Shown here in pieces: positions 26,628 through 34,128 of a DNA stretch of 64,000 nucleotides. This DNA comes from Arthrobacter wenxiniae (GTDB taxonomy: Bacteria > Actinomycetota > Actinomycetes > Actinomycetales > Micrococcaceae), in NCBI RefSeq assembly GCF_013376105.1, contig NZ_JAAMFM010000011.1, positions 43,776-107,775 on the forward strand. Reading direction: 5' to 3'. The notes under the pieces were generated by a model, which was not told the origin of the DNA, did not search any database, and saw only the letters and a list, made by a program, of their open reading frames with translations. The translations under genes were made by a program, and so were the position numbers. Position 1 is the stretch's first letter. Each line of letters begins with the position of its first letter.

Positions 26628-26668
26628 CCGGACGAGGTGCGCCGTACCCGGCCAGCGACAAGACGGCG
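26628..26668 (+). ncRNA. guanidine-III riboswitch (ykkC-III)
   Basis: The 41 bases at 26628-26668 match the ykkC-III class almost base for base as I remember it: CCGGACGAGGTGCGCCGTAC, then CCGG at 26647-26650 and the downstream GACAAGACGGCG block (26657-26668) that forms the pseudoknot. It ends 4 bases before GGAGG (26673-26677), the ribosome binding site of the Gdx/SugE gene, so guanidinium binding would switch translation on. The downstream gene is exactly the expected target. Confidence 0.92.
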
Positions 26669-26684
26669 TGGTGGAGGAATTCCC

Positions 26685-26999
26685 ATGGCGTGGCTTGTCT
26701 TGATTGTCTCCGGAGTCCTTGAGGCCGTATGGGCCACTGCCCTGGGCAAGAGCGAGGGCTTGAGCAAACTGCTGCCCAGCATCGTCTTCGTGGCGGCCCT
26801 CGGGGCCAGCATGGGTGGCCTTGCCTGGGCCATGCGGACGCTGCCTGTCGGCACGTCCTACGCTGTGTGGGTGGGCATCGGCGCGGCCCTGACCGTCGCC
26901 TACGCCATGGCCACCGGCACGGAGGCCGTGTCCCTGCTGAAGGTGCTGCTCCTGGGGGGCCTGGTCGGCTGCATTGTGGGGCTGAAGCTGGCCCACTAG
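26685..26999 (+). CDS. gdx: SMR family guanidinium exporter (Gdx/SugE type)
   Basis: A 104-residue four-helix small multidrug resistance protein. E13 in the first helix (GVLEAVWA) is the ion-binding glutamate; GKSEGLSKLLPS and LAWAMRTLPVGTSYAVW are closer to SugE/Gdx than to EmrE/QacE. Gdx proteins are dimeric antiporters that exchange guanidinium for protons. A guanidine-III riboswitch directly upstream makes that function much more secure than sequence alone. ATG 26685 has GGAGG 7 bases upstream. Confidence 0.93.
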   Translation: MAWLVLIVSGVLEAVWATALGKSEGLSKLLPSIVFVAALGASMGGLAWAMRTLPVGTSYAVWVGIGAALTVAYAMATGTEAVSLLKVLLLGGLVGCIVGLKLAH

Positions 27000-27022
27000 C
27001 TTAAACGTACGCCGCTTAACGC

Positions 27023-27055
27023 ACGACGGCGACGCAAGGCTTGCGTCGCCGTCGT
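27023..27055. terminator. bidirectional hairpin terminator between gdx and the tRNA cluster
   Basis: ACGACGGCGACGCAAG (27023-27038) is the exact inverted repeat of 27040-27055, with a single central base, so the real loop is a few bases wide. It separates the plus-strand gdx from the minus-strand tRNA cluster. Confidence 0.8.
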
Positions 27056-27064
27056 ACGTCTGGA

Positions 27065-27139
27065 TGGTGGGCGATACTGGGATCGAACCAGTGACCTCTT
27101 CCGTGTCAGGGAAGCGCGCTACCGCTGCGCCAATCGCCC
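27065..27139 (-). tRNA. tRNA-Val(GAC), CCA encoded
   Basis: Cloverleaf on the minus strand: acceptor GGGCGAT/ATCGCCC, anticodon stem CTTCC/GGAAG around loop CTGACAC (anticodon GAC), and T-loop GGTTCGATC. The discriminator A is followed by an encoded CCA (27065-27067). Confidence 0.95.
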
Positions 27140-27206
27140 CAAGGGGTGGTGGATCGGAAAAACTGCCGGAATCCGAGGACTCCGGCAGTTCCTTCCGTTA
27201 CATCCG

Positions 27207-27279
<73 letters not shown>

Positions 27280-27341
27280 ATCATGTTGCTGCACTACTTT
27301 AGCCGACTTTCACCAGCAGAATGAACTTTCCGGTTCATCCG

Positions 27342-27413
27342 TGGGCGATACTGGGATCGAACCAGTGACCTCTTCCGTGTCAGGGAAGCGCGCTACCGCT
27401 GCGCCAATCGCCC
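27342..27413 (-). tRNA. tRNA-Val(GAC), second copy, no encoded CCA
   Basis: The 72-base body is identical to the Val gene at 27068-27139, but the three bases after the discriminator are not CCA, so CCA must be added enzymatically. Confidence 0.95.
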
Positions 27414-27476
27414 AATGCATCCCACCGGCACTGTTCAGATCAACAGTGCCGTGACATACCTTGGTTCAGCCTAAAA

Positions 27477-27550
27477 TGGAGGTGGGAACGGGATTCGAAC
27501 CCGTGTACACGGCTTTGCAGGCCGTTGCCTCGCCTCTCGGCCACCCCACC
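27477..27550 (-). tRNA. tRNA-Cys(GCA), CCA encoded
   Basis: Acceptor GGTGGGG/TCCCACC, anticodon loop CTGCAAA (GCA), discriminator T as in other Cys tRNAs, followed by CCA at 27477-27479. Confidence 0.95.
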
Positions 27551-27574
27551 GTGAGTGCTGAACGGTGTCCTGCG

Positions 27575-27647
<73 letters not shown>

Positions 27648-28055
27648 AGAAGCATCATTTCCCAGCCCGACGCGTTTCCGCCCCGGTGTTCCGTGTTGCT
27701 GCGATGAAAACTGTACCCGAGCTATTTCCCAAACGCCAAATCGAACGGGGCGCCCACCCGCGCCCCGGCGGGGCTGTGGCAGCGGATCGCAGCAACGGCG
27801 CGGAAGTTGGACCGTCGACCTGAATTACAGGGCTGTGATTCGAGGGCGTTTGGCGGCCCTGGGGGAGGGGCTTGCGGCCCCGGCCCCGGACCATCGGACA
27901 GTGTGGCCGCTCCCGGTTCTGGCGTCCCGCGGCGCGGTCCGCCCCAGGGCGCGCGCAGTTTTGGCCCGATTATGCAGACCTGGGAAATTTGGGCTATTCT
28001 TTTGAACGCACCAGGGAATGCCGCAGGATCCGAAAGCATCCAAACGGACAACTTT
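27648..28055. other. non-coding gap between divergent tRNA genes
   Basis: About 400 bases between the minus-strand tRNA cluster and the plus-strand tRNA-Val(CAC). I see no supported coding region. The part next to the cluster must hold its promoter, and TATTCT at 27995-28000 could be a -10 for the plus-strand tRNA. Confidence 0.5.
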
Positions 28056-28130
28056 GGGCGATTGGCGCAGTGGTAGCGCGCTTCGTTCACACCGAAGAGG
28101 TCACTGGTTCGAACCCAGTATCGCCCACCA
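28056..28130 (+). tRNA. tRNA-Val(CAC), CCA encoded
   Basis: Acceptor GGGCGAT/ATCGCCC, anticodon stem CTTCG/CGAAG around TTCACAC (anticodon CAC), T-loop GGTTCGAAC, then A and CCA. A terminator follows. Confidence 0.95.
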
Positions 28131-28138
28131 GGAAGTAC

Positions 28139-28180
28139 AGCCCCGCCGGCCTGCCGTCAACGCAGGGGAGCGGGGCTTTT
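28139..28180 (+). terminator. rho-independent terminator of tRNA-Val(CAC)
   Basis: AGCCCCG (28139-28145) pairs with CGGGGCT (28171-28177), and the stem is followed by TTTT (28177-28180). Confidence 0.8.
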
Positions 28181-28194
28181 CCGTGCCACGCCCC

Positions 28195-28226
28195 GGGTGT
28201 TATCCACAGCGGGTGTTATCCACAGC
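28195..28226 (+). repeat. two tandem 16-bp repeats, each with a perfect DnaA box
   Basis: GGGTGTTATCCACAGC occurs twice head to tail (28195-28210 and 28211-28226, the second ending in the same C). Each unit contains TTATCCACA, the consensus DnaA box (28200-28208 and 28216-28224). The pair lies 50 bases upstream of the next coding region. Confidence 0.8.
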
Positions 28227-28276
28227 CGGACGCTGCCGGCCCGCAGAGTGTCGGCGGGTAGTGAAATAGTGGAACC

Positions 28277-29119
28277 ATGACGGCACCAGCATTGGCACAC
28301 ACCACCGACCTGGGGCGCATGTACGCCCGCTCCCTCACGGACCCGCCCAAGGTCCCCTCCATCACCACGGTGATAGGCCAGCAGGCAGCGAGCCTGGACG
28401 GCTGGATCGGCTACATGGCCGCCAAGGCCGTGGCGGGGCACCCGGACCTGGCCGCCGCAGTGGGCAACCCGGGCCAAATGCGCACCGTGGTGCGGGACAG
28501 TTCAAACGCGGCCGAACAATACCGCGACGCGGCCGCGTCGCGCGGGGACCGGGTCCACCACTACTGCGAACAGGTGGCGCTGCGCGCCCTGGGCCGTCCG
28601 CACCAAATGCCGGAGGCGCGGGCCGAGCTGGCCGAACAAGGCGAGGAAAATTTCGCCGTCCGCTTCGACTCCTGGTGGGACGAGTACAAGGTCCAGCCGC
28701 TGGCGCCGGAAATCACGGTGTGGAATGAAACCCTTGGCTATGCAGGCACCCTGGACCTGGTGGCCGTCATCGGCGGCAAGCTGTGCATCATCGACTACAA
28801 GACCAAGGGCACGGACCGCAACGGCCAGGTGAAAAGCCTCGACGCCAAGGTGGTCATGCAACTCGTGGCGGGCATGAAGGCCGAGGAGTCCATCGTGGAC
28901 GAGTCCGCCGGCGCCTGGGAAGCCTGGAAGTACGGCCAGGACCCCGTGCTGCTCGGGGTGGCCGTCGGTGAAACCGAGGTCCGCACGCTGCGCGCCAACC
29001 CGGCCGTGCTCAAGCAGCACTGGTTCAAGTTCGCCTCCCTGCGCCGCGTCTGGCAGACGTCGCTGGACGCGGCCCAGGCCGGGGCGCCACTGCTGCCCAT
29101 CGCCCCGCCCGCCGGCTGA
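28277..29119 (+). CDS. PD-(D/E)XK nuclease-like hypothetical protein
   Basis: A 280-residue soluble protein. GTLDLVAVIGGKLCIIDYKT contains the hallmark of PD-(D/E)XK enzymes: an acidic residue in a strand (the Asp of GTLDL), then D-x-K in IIDYKT; an upstream glutamate in PEITVWNETLGYAG would complete the site. RecB/Cas4-type nucleases and many phage proteins share it, but no cysteine cluster or helicase domain is present and no cas genes are nearby. The biological role is unknown. Two DnaA boxes precede it, hinting at replication-linked control. Confidence 0.7.
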   Translation: MTAPALAHTTDLGRMYARSLTDPPKVPSITTVIGQQAASLDGWIGYMAAKAVAGHPDLAAAVGNPGQMRTVVRDSSNAAEQYRDAAASRGDRVHHYCEQVALRALGRPHQMPEARAELAEQGEENFAVRFDSWWDEYKVQPLAPEITVWNETLGYAGTLDLVAVIGGKLCIIDYKTKGTDRNGQVKSLDAKVVMQLVAGMKAEESIVDESAGAWEAWKYGQDPVLLGVAVGETEVRTLRANPAVLKQHWFKFASLRRVWQTSLDAAQAGAPLLPIAPPAG

Positions 29120-29163
29120 GCGCCCGGCCGCCGTCGGCGCGCAGGCACCCGGGACGGGCCAAC

Positions 29164-29169
29164 TAGACT
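29164..29169 (+). promoter_or_regulatory. candidate -10 element upstream of def
   Basis: TAGACT lies 63 bases before the def start and is a good actinobacterial -10 hexamer. A convincing -35 is not visible. Confidence 0.4.
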
Positions 29170-29232
29170 GGATGGCGGAGCTGTCCCGCAGCCCGCAACG
29201 GCACGCACCTGAAGCAAAGTGAGGTCCCACCC

Positions 29233-29796
29233 ATGGCCATCTTGAGCATTCGCCTCATTGGCGACCCCGTCCTGCGGACCCCAGCCTCGGATGTGACTGA
29301 GTTTGGCCCGGAGCTGGCCAAGCTGGTCGAGGACATGGCCGAGACCATGGCCGATGTCAGCGGCGCCGGGCTCGCCGCACCGCAGGTCGGCATCAGCAGG
29401 CGCATCTTCACCTACGCGGTGGACGGCCACGAGGGCCACGTCATCAACCCCGTGATTGCCGCCAGCGACGACTTCGCCCCCGACGAGCCCGAGGGCTGCC
29501 TGTCAGTCCCCGGCCTTGGCTTCCGCGTCCGCCGGCACCGCTGGGTGCGGCTCACCGGCGTCGACATGAACGGCCAGCCGCTGGACATGGAAGCCACCGG
29601 CATGCTGGCGAAGTGTTTTCAGCATGAAACGGACCACCTGGACGGGAAGCTCTATGTGGACCGGCTCGAAGGCGAGGACCGCAAGGCCGCCCTGCGCTCC
29701 ATCCGCACGGCCAATTACCACAACGTCACGGCCCAGACCCTTACCAAGCGTGCCCGCACCGTCGGCTCCGCGTTCGGCGCCGGTGCCGCCGGATGA
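29233..29796 (+). CDS. def: peptide deformylase
   Basis: A 187-residue peptide deformylase. The three motifs are GAGLAAPQVG (44-53), EGCLS (87-91) and QHETDHLDG (from 130), giving metal ligands C89, H131 and H135 and catalytic E132. It removes the N-formyl group from nascent proteins. The stop overlaps the start of fmt by 4 bases, so formylation of initiator tRNA and deformylation of proteins are co-expressed. Confidence 0.96.
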   Translation: MAILSIRLIGDPVLRTPASDVTEFGPELAKLVEDMAETMADVSGAGLAAPQVGISRRIFTYAVDGHEGHVINPVIAASDDFAPDEPEGCLSVPGLGFRVRRHRWVRLTGVDMNGQPLDMEATGMLAKCFQHETDHLDGKLYVDRLEGEDRKAALRSIRTANYHNVTAQTLTKRARTVGSAFGAGAAG

Positions 29797-30713
29797 GGGT
29801 GTTGTTTGCCGGGACCCCCGCCGTCGCCCTGCCGTCCCTCGAGGCGCTCCGGGCCGCCGGGCATGAGATTGTCGCGGTCCTGACCCGCCCGGACGCGCCG
29901 CTCGGCCGCAAAAGGGTCCTCACGCCGTCGCCCGTCGCAGTGCGGGCCGCCGAGCTCGCCCTGCCCGTCATCAAGGCGGACAAGGTCGACGCCGCTGCGC
30001 GGGAGGCCATCGCGGCCGCCCGTCCCGAGGTGGCCGCCATTGTGGCGTACGGCGCCCTCGTGCCTGAATCCGCACTGTCCATCCCGGAGCGCGGGTGGGT
30101 CAACCTGCACTTTTCCCTGCTGCCTGCCTGGCGCGGGGCCGCCCCCGTGCAGCACGCCGTGATCCACGGCGACGACCTCACCGGCGCGTCCACCTTCCTC
30201 CTCGACAAGGGCCTGGACACCGGGGATGTCTACGGCACCATGACCGAAGCCATCCGCCCCGACGACACCAGCGAGGCACTGCTGGAGCGTCTTTCGCACA
30301 GCGGCGCGGTGCTGCTGGCCCAGACCATTGACGGCCTGGCCGCCGGACGCCTCACCGCCGTTCCGCAGGAGGGCGGGGTCTCCCTGGCGCCGAAGCTTGC
30401 GCTGGAAGACGGCCACGTGAACTGGCAGGAGCCCGCGACGGCCATCGACCGCAGGGTCCGCGGCGTCACCGCCGAGCCGGGCGCCTGGACGCGGCTGCGT
30501 GGCCAGCGCGTCAAGCTCCGCCCCGTCACGGTGCGTCCGGATGTCAGGGGGCTGGCGCCCGGGCAGCTGCGGGTGGACCCCAGGGCCGTCCTGGTGGGCA
30601 CAGGCTCCCACGCCGTCGAACTGGGCATGGTCCAGCCGGCCGGCAAGAAATCCATGAAGGCAGGCGACTGGGCCCGCGGCCTGGCCAACAAGGAAGATGT
30701 GGTGTTTGAATGA
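29793..30713 (+). CDS. fmt: methionyl-tRNA formyltransferase
   Basis: A 306-residue enzyme that formylates Met-tRNA(fMet) with 10-formyl-THF. The N-terminal catalytic domain has N104 and H106 in NLHFSLLPAWRG and the Asp in DKGLDTGDVYG; residues after about 205 are the C-terminal OB-like tRNA-binding domain. ATG overlaps the def stop, and its own stop overlaps the next gene by 4 bases. Confidence 0.96.
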   Translation: MRVLFAGTPAVALPSLEALRAAGHEIVAVLTRPDAPLGRKRVLTPSPVAVRAAELALPVIKADKVDAAAREAIAAARPEVAAIVAYGALVPESALSIPERGWVNLHFSLLPAWRGAAPVQHAVIHGDDLTGASTFLLDKGLDTGDVYGTMTEAIRPDDTSEALLERLSHSGAVLLAQTIDGLAAGRLTAVPQEGGVSLAPKLALEDGHVNWQEPATAIDRRVRGVTAEPGAWTRLRGQRVKLRPVTVRPDVRGLAPGQLRVDPRAVLVGTGSHAVELGMVQPAGKKSMKAGDWARGLANKEDVVFE

Positions 30714-32278
30714 CCAGCGAGCAAGGCGGGCCTTCGGGCCGGTCCAACCGGCCCGGCGGTGTCCGGCGACGCGACGATGCCGGACGTGAACGCAACCGGG
30801 GCACCGGGCGCAACCGCACGGAGTCGGCACCGTCCCAGCGAACCCGCGCGGCGGACCCCGCCCGCCTGGTCGCCTTTGAAGTGCTCCGGGCCGTTTCCGG
30901 CGACGACGCCTACGCCAACCTGGTCCTGCCGGCGCGCATCAGGAACCACCACCTGGACCGGCGCGACGCCGGCTTTGCCACGGAGCTTGCGTACGGCGCC
31001 CTGCGCGGCCAGGGCACCTACGACGCCATCCTGGCCCGCTGCGTGGACCGCCCGCTGGCCGAGCTGGACCCGGCCGTCCTTGACGCACTGCGCATTGGCG
31101 TCCACCAGCTCGTGGCCATGCGCGTCCCGGCCCATGCGGCCCTCGACCAGACGGTGGGCCTGGCCCGCGCCGTCATCGGCGCCGGCCCGTCCGCGCTGGT
31201 CAACGCCGTGCTGCGCAAGGTCGCGGCCCGGGACCTGCCCGCGTGGCTCGCGGAATTGACCGCCGGGCTCACGGATGAGGTCAAGATCGCCTCCCTGGTG
31301 CATTCCCACCCCGAATGGATTGTCCGGGCGCTGCGCCAGGCGCTGGTGGCCCACGGCCGCGACGTCTCCGAAATCACGGCGGTGCTTGAGGCCGACAACG
31401 CCGCCCCCGTGGTGAACCTCGTGGCGCTGCCCGGGATCGGCAGCCTGGAGGAGGCGTTCGACGCCGGATTCACCCCCGGCCCGCTCGTCATCGACTCGGC
31501 CCTGTCCTCCGGCGGGGACCCGGGCCGTCTGGCCAGCGTCCGCGGGGGCACCGTCCGCGTCCAGGACGCGGGCTCGCAGCTGGTTGCCCGCGCCCTGGCC
31601 GGCGTGGAGTTGAAGTCCGGGCTCGACGGCGGCGAGGAGCGCTGGCTCGACATGTGCGCCGGCCCCGGCGGGAAGGCCGCGCTGCTCGCCGCCCTGGCCG
31701 CCGAAAGGGGCGCCTGGATCCTGGCCAACGAGCCCTCCGCCCACCGCGCCAAGCTGGTGGCCCAGGCCATGGCTGCCGTCCCCGAGGACGCCTGGACGGT
31801 GCGCACGGGTGACGGCCGCGACGTGGGACGCGACCATCCGGCGTCGTTCGACAGGATCCTGGTGGACGCCCCCTGCACCGGGCTCGGCGCCCTGCGCCGC
31901 CGCCCCGAATCCCGCTGGCGCCGCCAGCTCTCCGACGTCTCCGAACTGGGCCCGCTGCAGCGCGAACTCCTCAACTCGGCGCTGGACGCCGTCAAGCCCG
32001 GGGGGGTGGTCGCCTACGTGACGTGCTCGCCGCACGCGGCGGAAACCATCGCAGTGGTGGACGACGCCCTGCGCAGGCGCGACGACCTGGAACTGCTCGA
32101 CGCGGGCGCCGCCCTGGACGCCGCCAGCCTGACCGGGGACCTCGGCGCCGGCAACGCCGCAGGCAAGGCCGCAGGCAATGTACTGTCCCCGCTGCCCACC
32201 CACCGGATGACGGCCCAGCTGTGGCCGCACCTGCACCAGACCGACGCCATGTTCCTGGCCCTCATCCGCAAGCTCTGA
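30710..32278 (+). CDS. rsmB: RsmB/NOP-family rRNA (cytosine-C5) methyltransferase
   Basis: A 522-residue protein. A basic N-terminal extension (1-45) precedes a NusB-like RNA-binding domain (about 50-190: LVAFEVLRAVSGDDAYAN, GYATELAYG-like FATELAYGALRGQ). The methyltransferase domain has CAGPGGKA for SAM, DAPCTGLGALRRRPES (catalytic/assist cysteine) and VTCSPH (second cysteine). E. coli RsmB methylates C967 of 16S rRNA. Third gene of def-fmt-rsmB, overlapping fmt by 4 bases, the common bacterial order. Confidence 0.93.
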   Translation: MTSEQGGPSGRSNRPGGVRRRDDAGRERNRGTGRNRTESAPSQRTRAADPARLVAFEVLRAVSGDDAYANLVLPARIRNHHLDRRDAGFATELAYGALRGQGTYDAILARCVDRPLAELDPAVLDALRIGVHQLVAMRVPAHAALDQTVGLARAVIGAGPSALVNAVLRKVAARDLPAWLAELTAGLTDEVKIASLVHSHPEWIVRALRQALVAHGRDVSEITAVLEADNAAPVVNLVALPGIGSLEEAFDAGFTPGPLVIDSALSSGGDPGRLASVRGGTVRVQDAGSQLVARALAGVELKSGLDGGEERWLDMCAGPGGKAALLAALAAERGAWILANEPSAHRAKLVAQAMAAVPEDAWTVRTGDGRDVGRDHPASFDRILVDAPCTGLGALRRRPESRWRRQLSDVSELGPLQRELLNSALDAVKPGGVVAYVTCSPHAAETIAVVDDALRRRDDLELLDAGAALDAASLTGDLGAGNAAGKAAGNVLSPLPTHRMTAQLWPHLHQTDAMFLALIRKL

Positions 32279-32299
32279 CCGTACCGAAAGGCAGGCACC

Positions 32300-32977
32300 A
32301 TGCCCAGCTCCGCGCTGCAGTGCTGCATCAACCCCAGCATCCTCTCCGCCGACTTCGCCAACCTTGAGGCCGAACTGGCCCGCATCGCCAACGCCGACGC
32401 CGCCCATGTTGACGTCATGGACAACCACTTTGTGCCGAACCTGACCATCGGCCTGCCCGTGGTGGAACGGCTGCAAAAGGTCAGCCCGGTGCCCCTGGAC
32501 GCCCACCTGATGATTGCAGACGTGGACCGCTGGGCGCCGCAGTTCGCGGACGCCGGGCTGGCGTCCGTGACATTTCATGTCGAGGCCTCCGACGCCCCCA
32601 TCCGGCTGGCCCGTGAACTGCGCGCCCGCGGGGCCAGGGCAGGCATGGCCCTGCGCCCGGCGACCCCGGTGGAGCCCTACCTGGACATGCTCCCGGAGCT
32701 GGACATGTTGCTGATCATGACCGTGGAGCCGGGCTTCGGCGGCCAGGCGTTCCTGGACGTCATGCTGCCCAAGATCCGCCGGGCGCGCGCCGCCGTCGAC
32801 GGCGCGGGGGTGGACGTGGCCATCCAGGTGGACGGCGGCATCACGGAGGAGACCATCACCCGCGCCGCGGAGGCCGGGGCGAACGTCTTCGTCGCCGGCT
32901 CAGCCGTGTACGGGAAGCCTTCCCCGGCGGAGGCCATCGAGTCCCTGCGCGCCAAGGGCCGACTCGCCTTCGGCTGA
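32300..32977 (+). CDS. rpe: ribulose-phosphate 3-epimerase
   Basis: A 225-residue TIM-barrel enzyme of the pentose phosphate pathway interconverting ribulose-5-P and xylulose-5-P. Signature strings: [47 protein letters not shown] and QVDGGI, containing the metal-binding histidines and aspartates. It follows rsmB by 21 bases with AAAGGCAGG upstream of the ATG. The ribulose-5-P link to the riboflavin genes just downstream is notable, since RibB consumes that sugar, but an FMN riboswitch separates the two units. Confidence 0.95.
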   Translation: MPSSALQCCINPSILSADFANLEAELARIANADAAHVDVMDNHFVPNLTIGLPVVERLQKVSPVPLDAHLMIADVDRWAPQFADAGLASVTFHVEASDAPIRLARELRARGARAGMALRPATPVEPYLDMLPELDMLLIMTVEPGFGGQAFLDVMLPKIRRARAAVDGAGVDVAIQVDGGITEETITRAAEAGANVFVAGSAVYGKPSPAEAIESLRAKGRLAFG

Positions 32978-33133
32978 ACCCGCCGGAAATGGAAACGGGC
33001 GGGGCCGTGTCGGCACCCCTGCAGGCAGGGATGCCGCCGCCGAATTTGGCGGCACGGGCGGAGGTGCCATAATGAAGGGGACGTCCGCCACCACGGCGGA
33101 CGCCAGGCAGTACCAAATTCAAAGCAACATCAA

Positions 33134-33274
33134 CGTGCTCCGGGGTCGGTGTAATTCCGAACCGGCGGTTATAGTCCGCGACCCGCGCGCAGCAGGCTGG
33201 AAACAGCAGGCGGCGCACGGTTGATCTGGTGAAATTCCAGTACCGACAGTTAAAGTCTGGATGGGAGAAGCACG
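33134..33274 (+). ncRNA. FMN riboswitch (RFN element)
   Basis: The RFN landmarks are all present: P1 arm CGTGC (33134-33138) pairing with GCACG (33270-33274), GGGGTCGGTGTAATTCCGAAC, CCGGCGGTTATAGTCCGCGA, the variable P-arm with GCAGCAGG, CGGTTGATCTGGTGAAATTC and CGACAGTTAAAGTCTGGATG. FMN binding is expected to shut down ribM and the rib genes downstream. Confidence 0.97.
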
Positions 33275-33343
33275 AACACTTTTGGCTTGCCGCCAAAGTG
33301 TGCCGCAACAGGCGGCACGTTCGCGGCGGCGCCAAATCTGTAC

Positions 33344-33383
33344 GTTACCCCCGGAGCCATCGCGGTTCGAAAGGGTGGGTAAC
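33344..33383 (+). promoter_or_regulatory. expression-platform hairpin masking the ribM ribosome binding site
   Basis: GTTACCC (33344-33350) pairs exactly with GGGTAAC (33377-33383), which overlaps the Shine-Dalgarno region AAGGGTGGG just before the GTG start at 33385. This points to translational control by the FMN riboswitch. A second hairpin (GTGCCGC/GCGGCAC) lies between it and the aptamer. Confidence 0.6.
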
Positions 33384-33384
33384 A

Positions 33385-34128
33385 GTGGACTTTCTGCGAT
33401 GGCTCTTTGACGCCAAGTATGAATTCGCCGGCGGCGGGTTCCTCCTCTGGCGTGAAGTCATGGGCAATCTCTTTGGGCTCGCCAGCGCCCTCGGCGGCAT
33501 GCGCCGTAAAATCTGGGCCTGGCCGGTGGGCATCGTCGGCAACGCGCTCCTCTTCACGGTCTTCATGGGCTCGGTCTTCGGCTCGCCCGTCTATGCGAAC
33601 CTGCTGGGACAGGCCGGGCGACAGGTCATGTTCATCGCCGTCTCCATCTACGGCTGGCAGCGCTGGCGCCAGTCCCGCGCCCTGAAGCACGACGCCGGTG
33701 GCTCCCCGGGCGCGGCCGTCGCCCCGCGTTGGGCCGGGACCCGGACGCGCTGGCTCCTGGTGGCCGCCATGATCGGCGGCACGGCGGTCCTCACCCCCGT
33801 GTTCCGCGCCCTGGGCTCCTACGAACCCGTGGGGGCGGATGCCTGGATCTTCATGGGCTCGCTGCTGGCCACGTACGGCATGGCCAAGGGCTGGGTGGAA
33901 TTCTGGCTCATCTGGGTGGCCGTGGACCTTGTGGGCGTGCCGCTGCTTTTCAGTGCCGGCTACTACGCCTCCGCCTTCATGTACATCTTCTACGGGGCGT
34001 TCACGCTGGCCGGATTCTTCGTCTGGTGGAGAGCGGGGCGCAATGCCGCATCCGCCGGGTCCGCGGGCGCCGCAACTGCGCCGGCGTGGCCGTCCCCGGC
34101 ACCGTCGGAAACGAGGGCAGTCCAGTGA
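33385..34128 (+). CDS. ribM: riboflavin transporter RibM/PnuX (PnuC family)
   Basis: A 247-residue PnuC-fold membrane protein with about seven hydrophobic segments and the family region SIYGWQRWRQSR. PnuC proteins transport nicotinamide riboside, but actinobacterial members under an FMN riboswitch (PnuX/RibM of Corynebacterium and Streptomyces) carry riboflavin by facilitated diffusion. Here it is the first gene after an FMN riboswitch and overlaps ribD by 4 bases (GTGA), so riboflavin is the expected substrate. GTG 33385 is chosen because the Shine-Dalgarno and the masking hairpin fit it. Confidence 0.9.
   Translation: MDFLRWLFDAKYEFAGGGFLLWREVMGNLFGLASALGGMRRKIWAWPVGIVGNALLFTVFMGSVFGSPVYANLLGQAGRQVMFIAVSIYGWQRWRQSRALKHDAGGSPGAAVAPRWAGTRTRWLLVAAMIGGTAVLTPVFRALGSYEPVGADAWIFMGSLLATYGMAKGWVEFWLIWVAVDLVGVPLLFSAGYYASAFMYIFYGAFTLAGFFVWWRAGRNAASAGSAGAATAPAWPSPAPSETRAVQ

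Noticed and set aside
28195..28226. Chromosomal origin of replication
   Set aside because: Only two DnaA boxes, no AT-rich unwinding region and no dnaA/dnaN/gyr genes nearby.
28277..29119. Cas4 protein
   Set aside because: The nuclease signature is present but the C-terminal cysteine cluster and any CRISPR context are missing.
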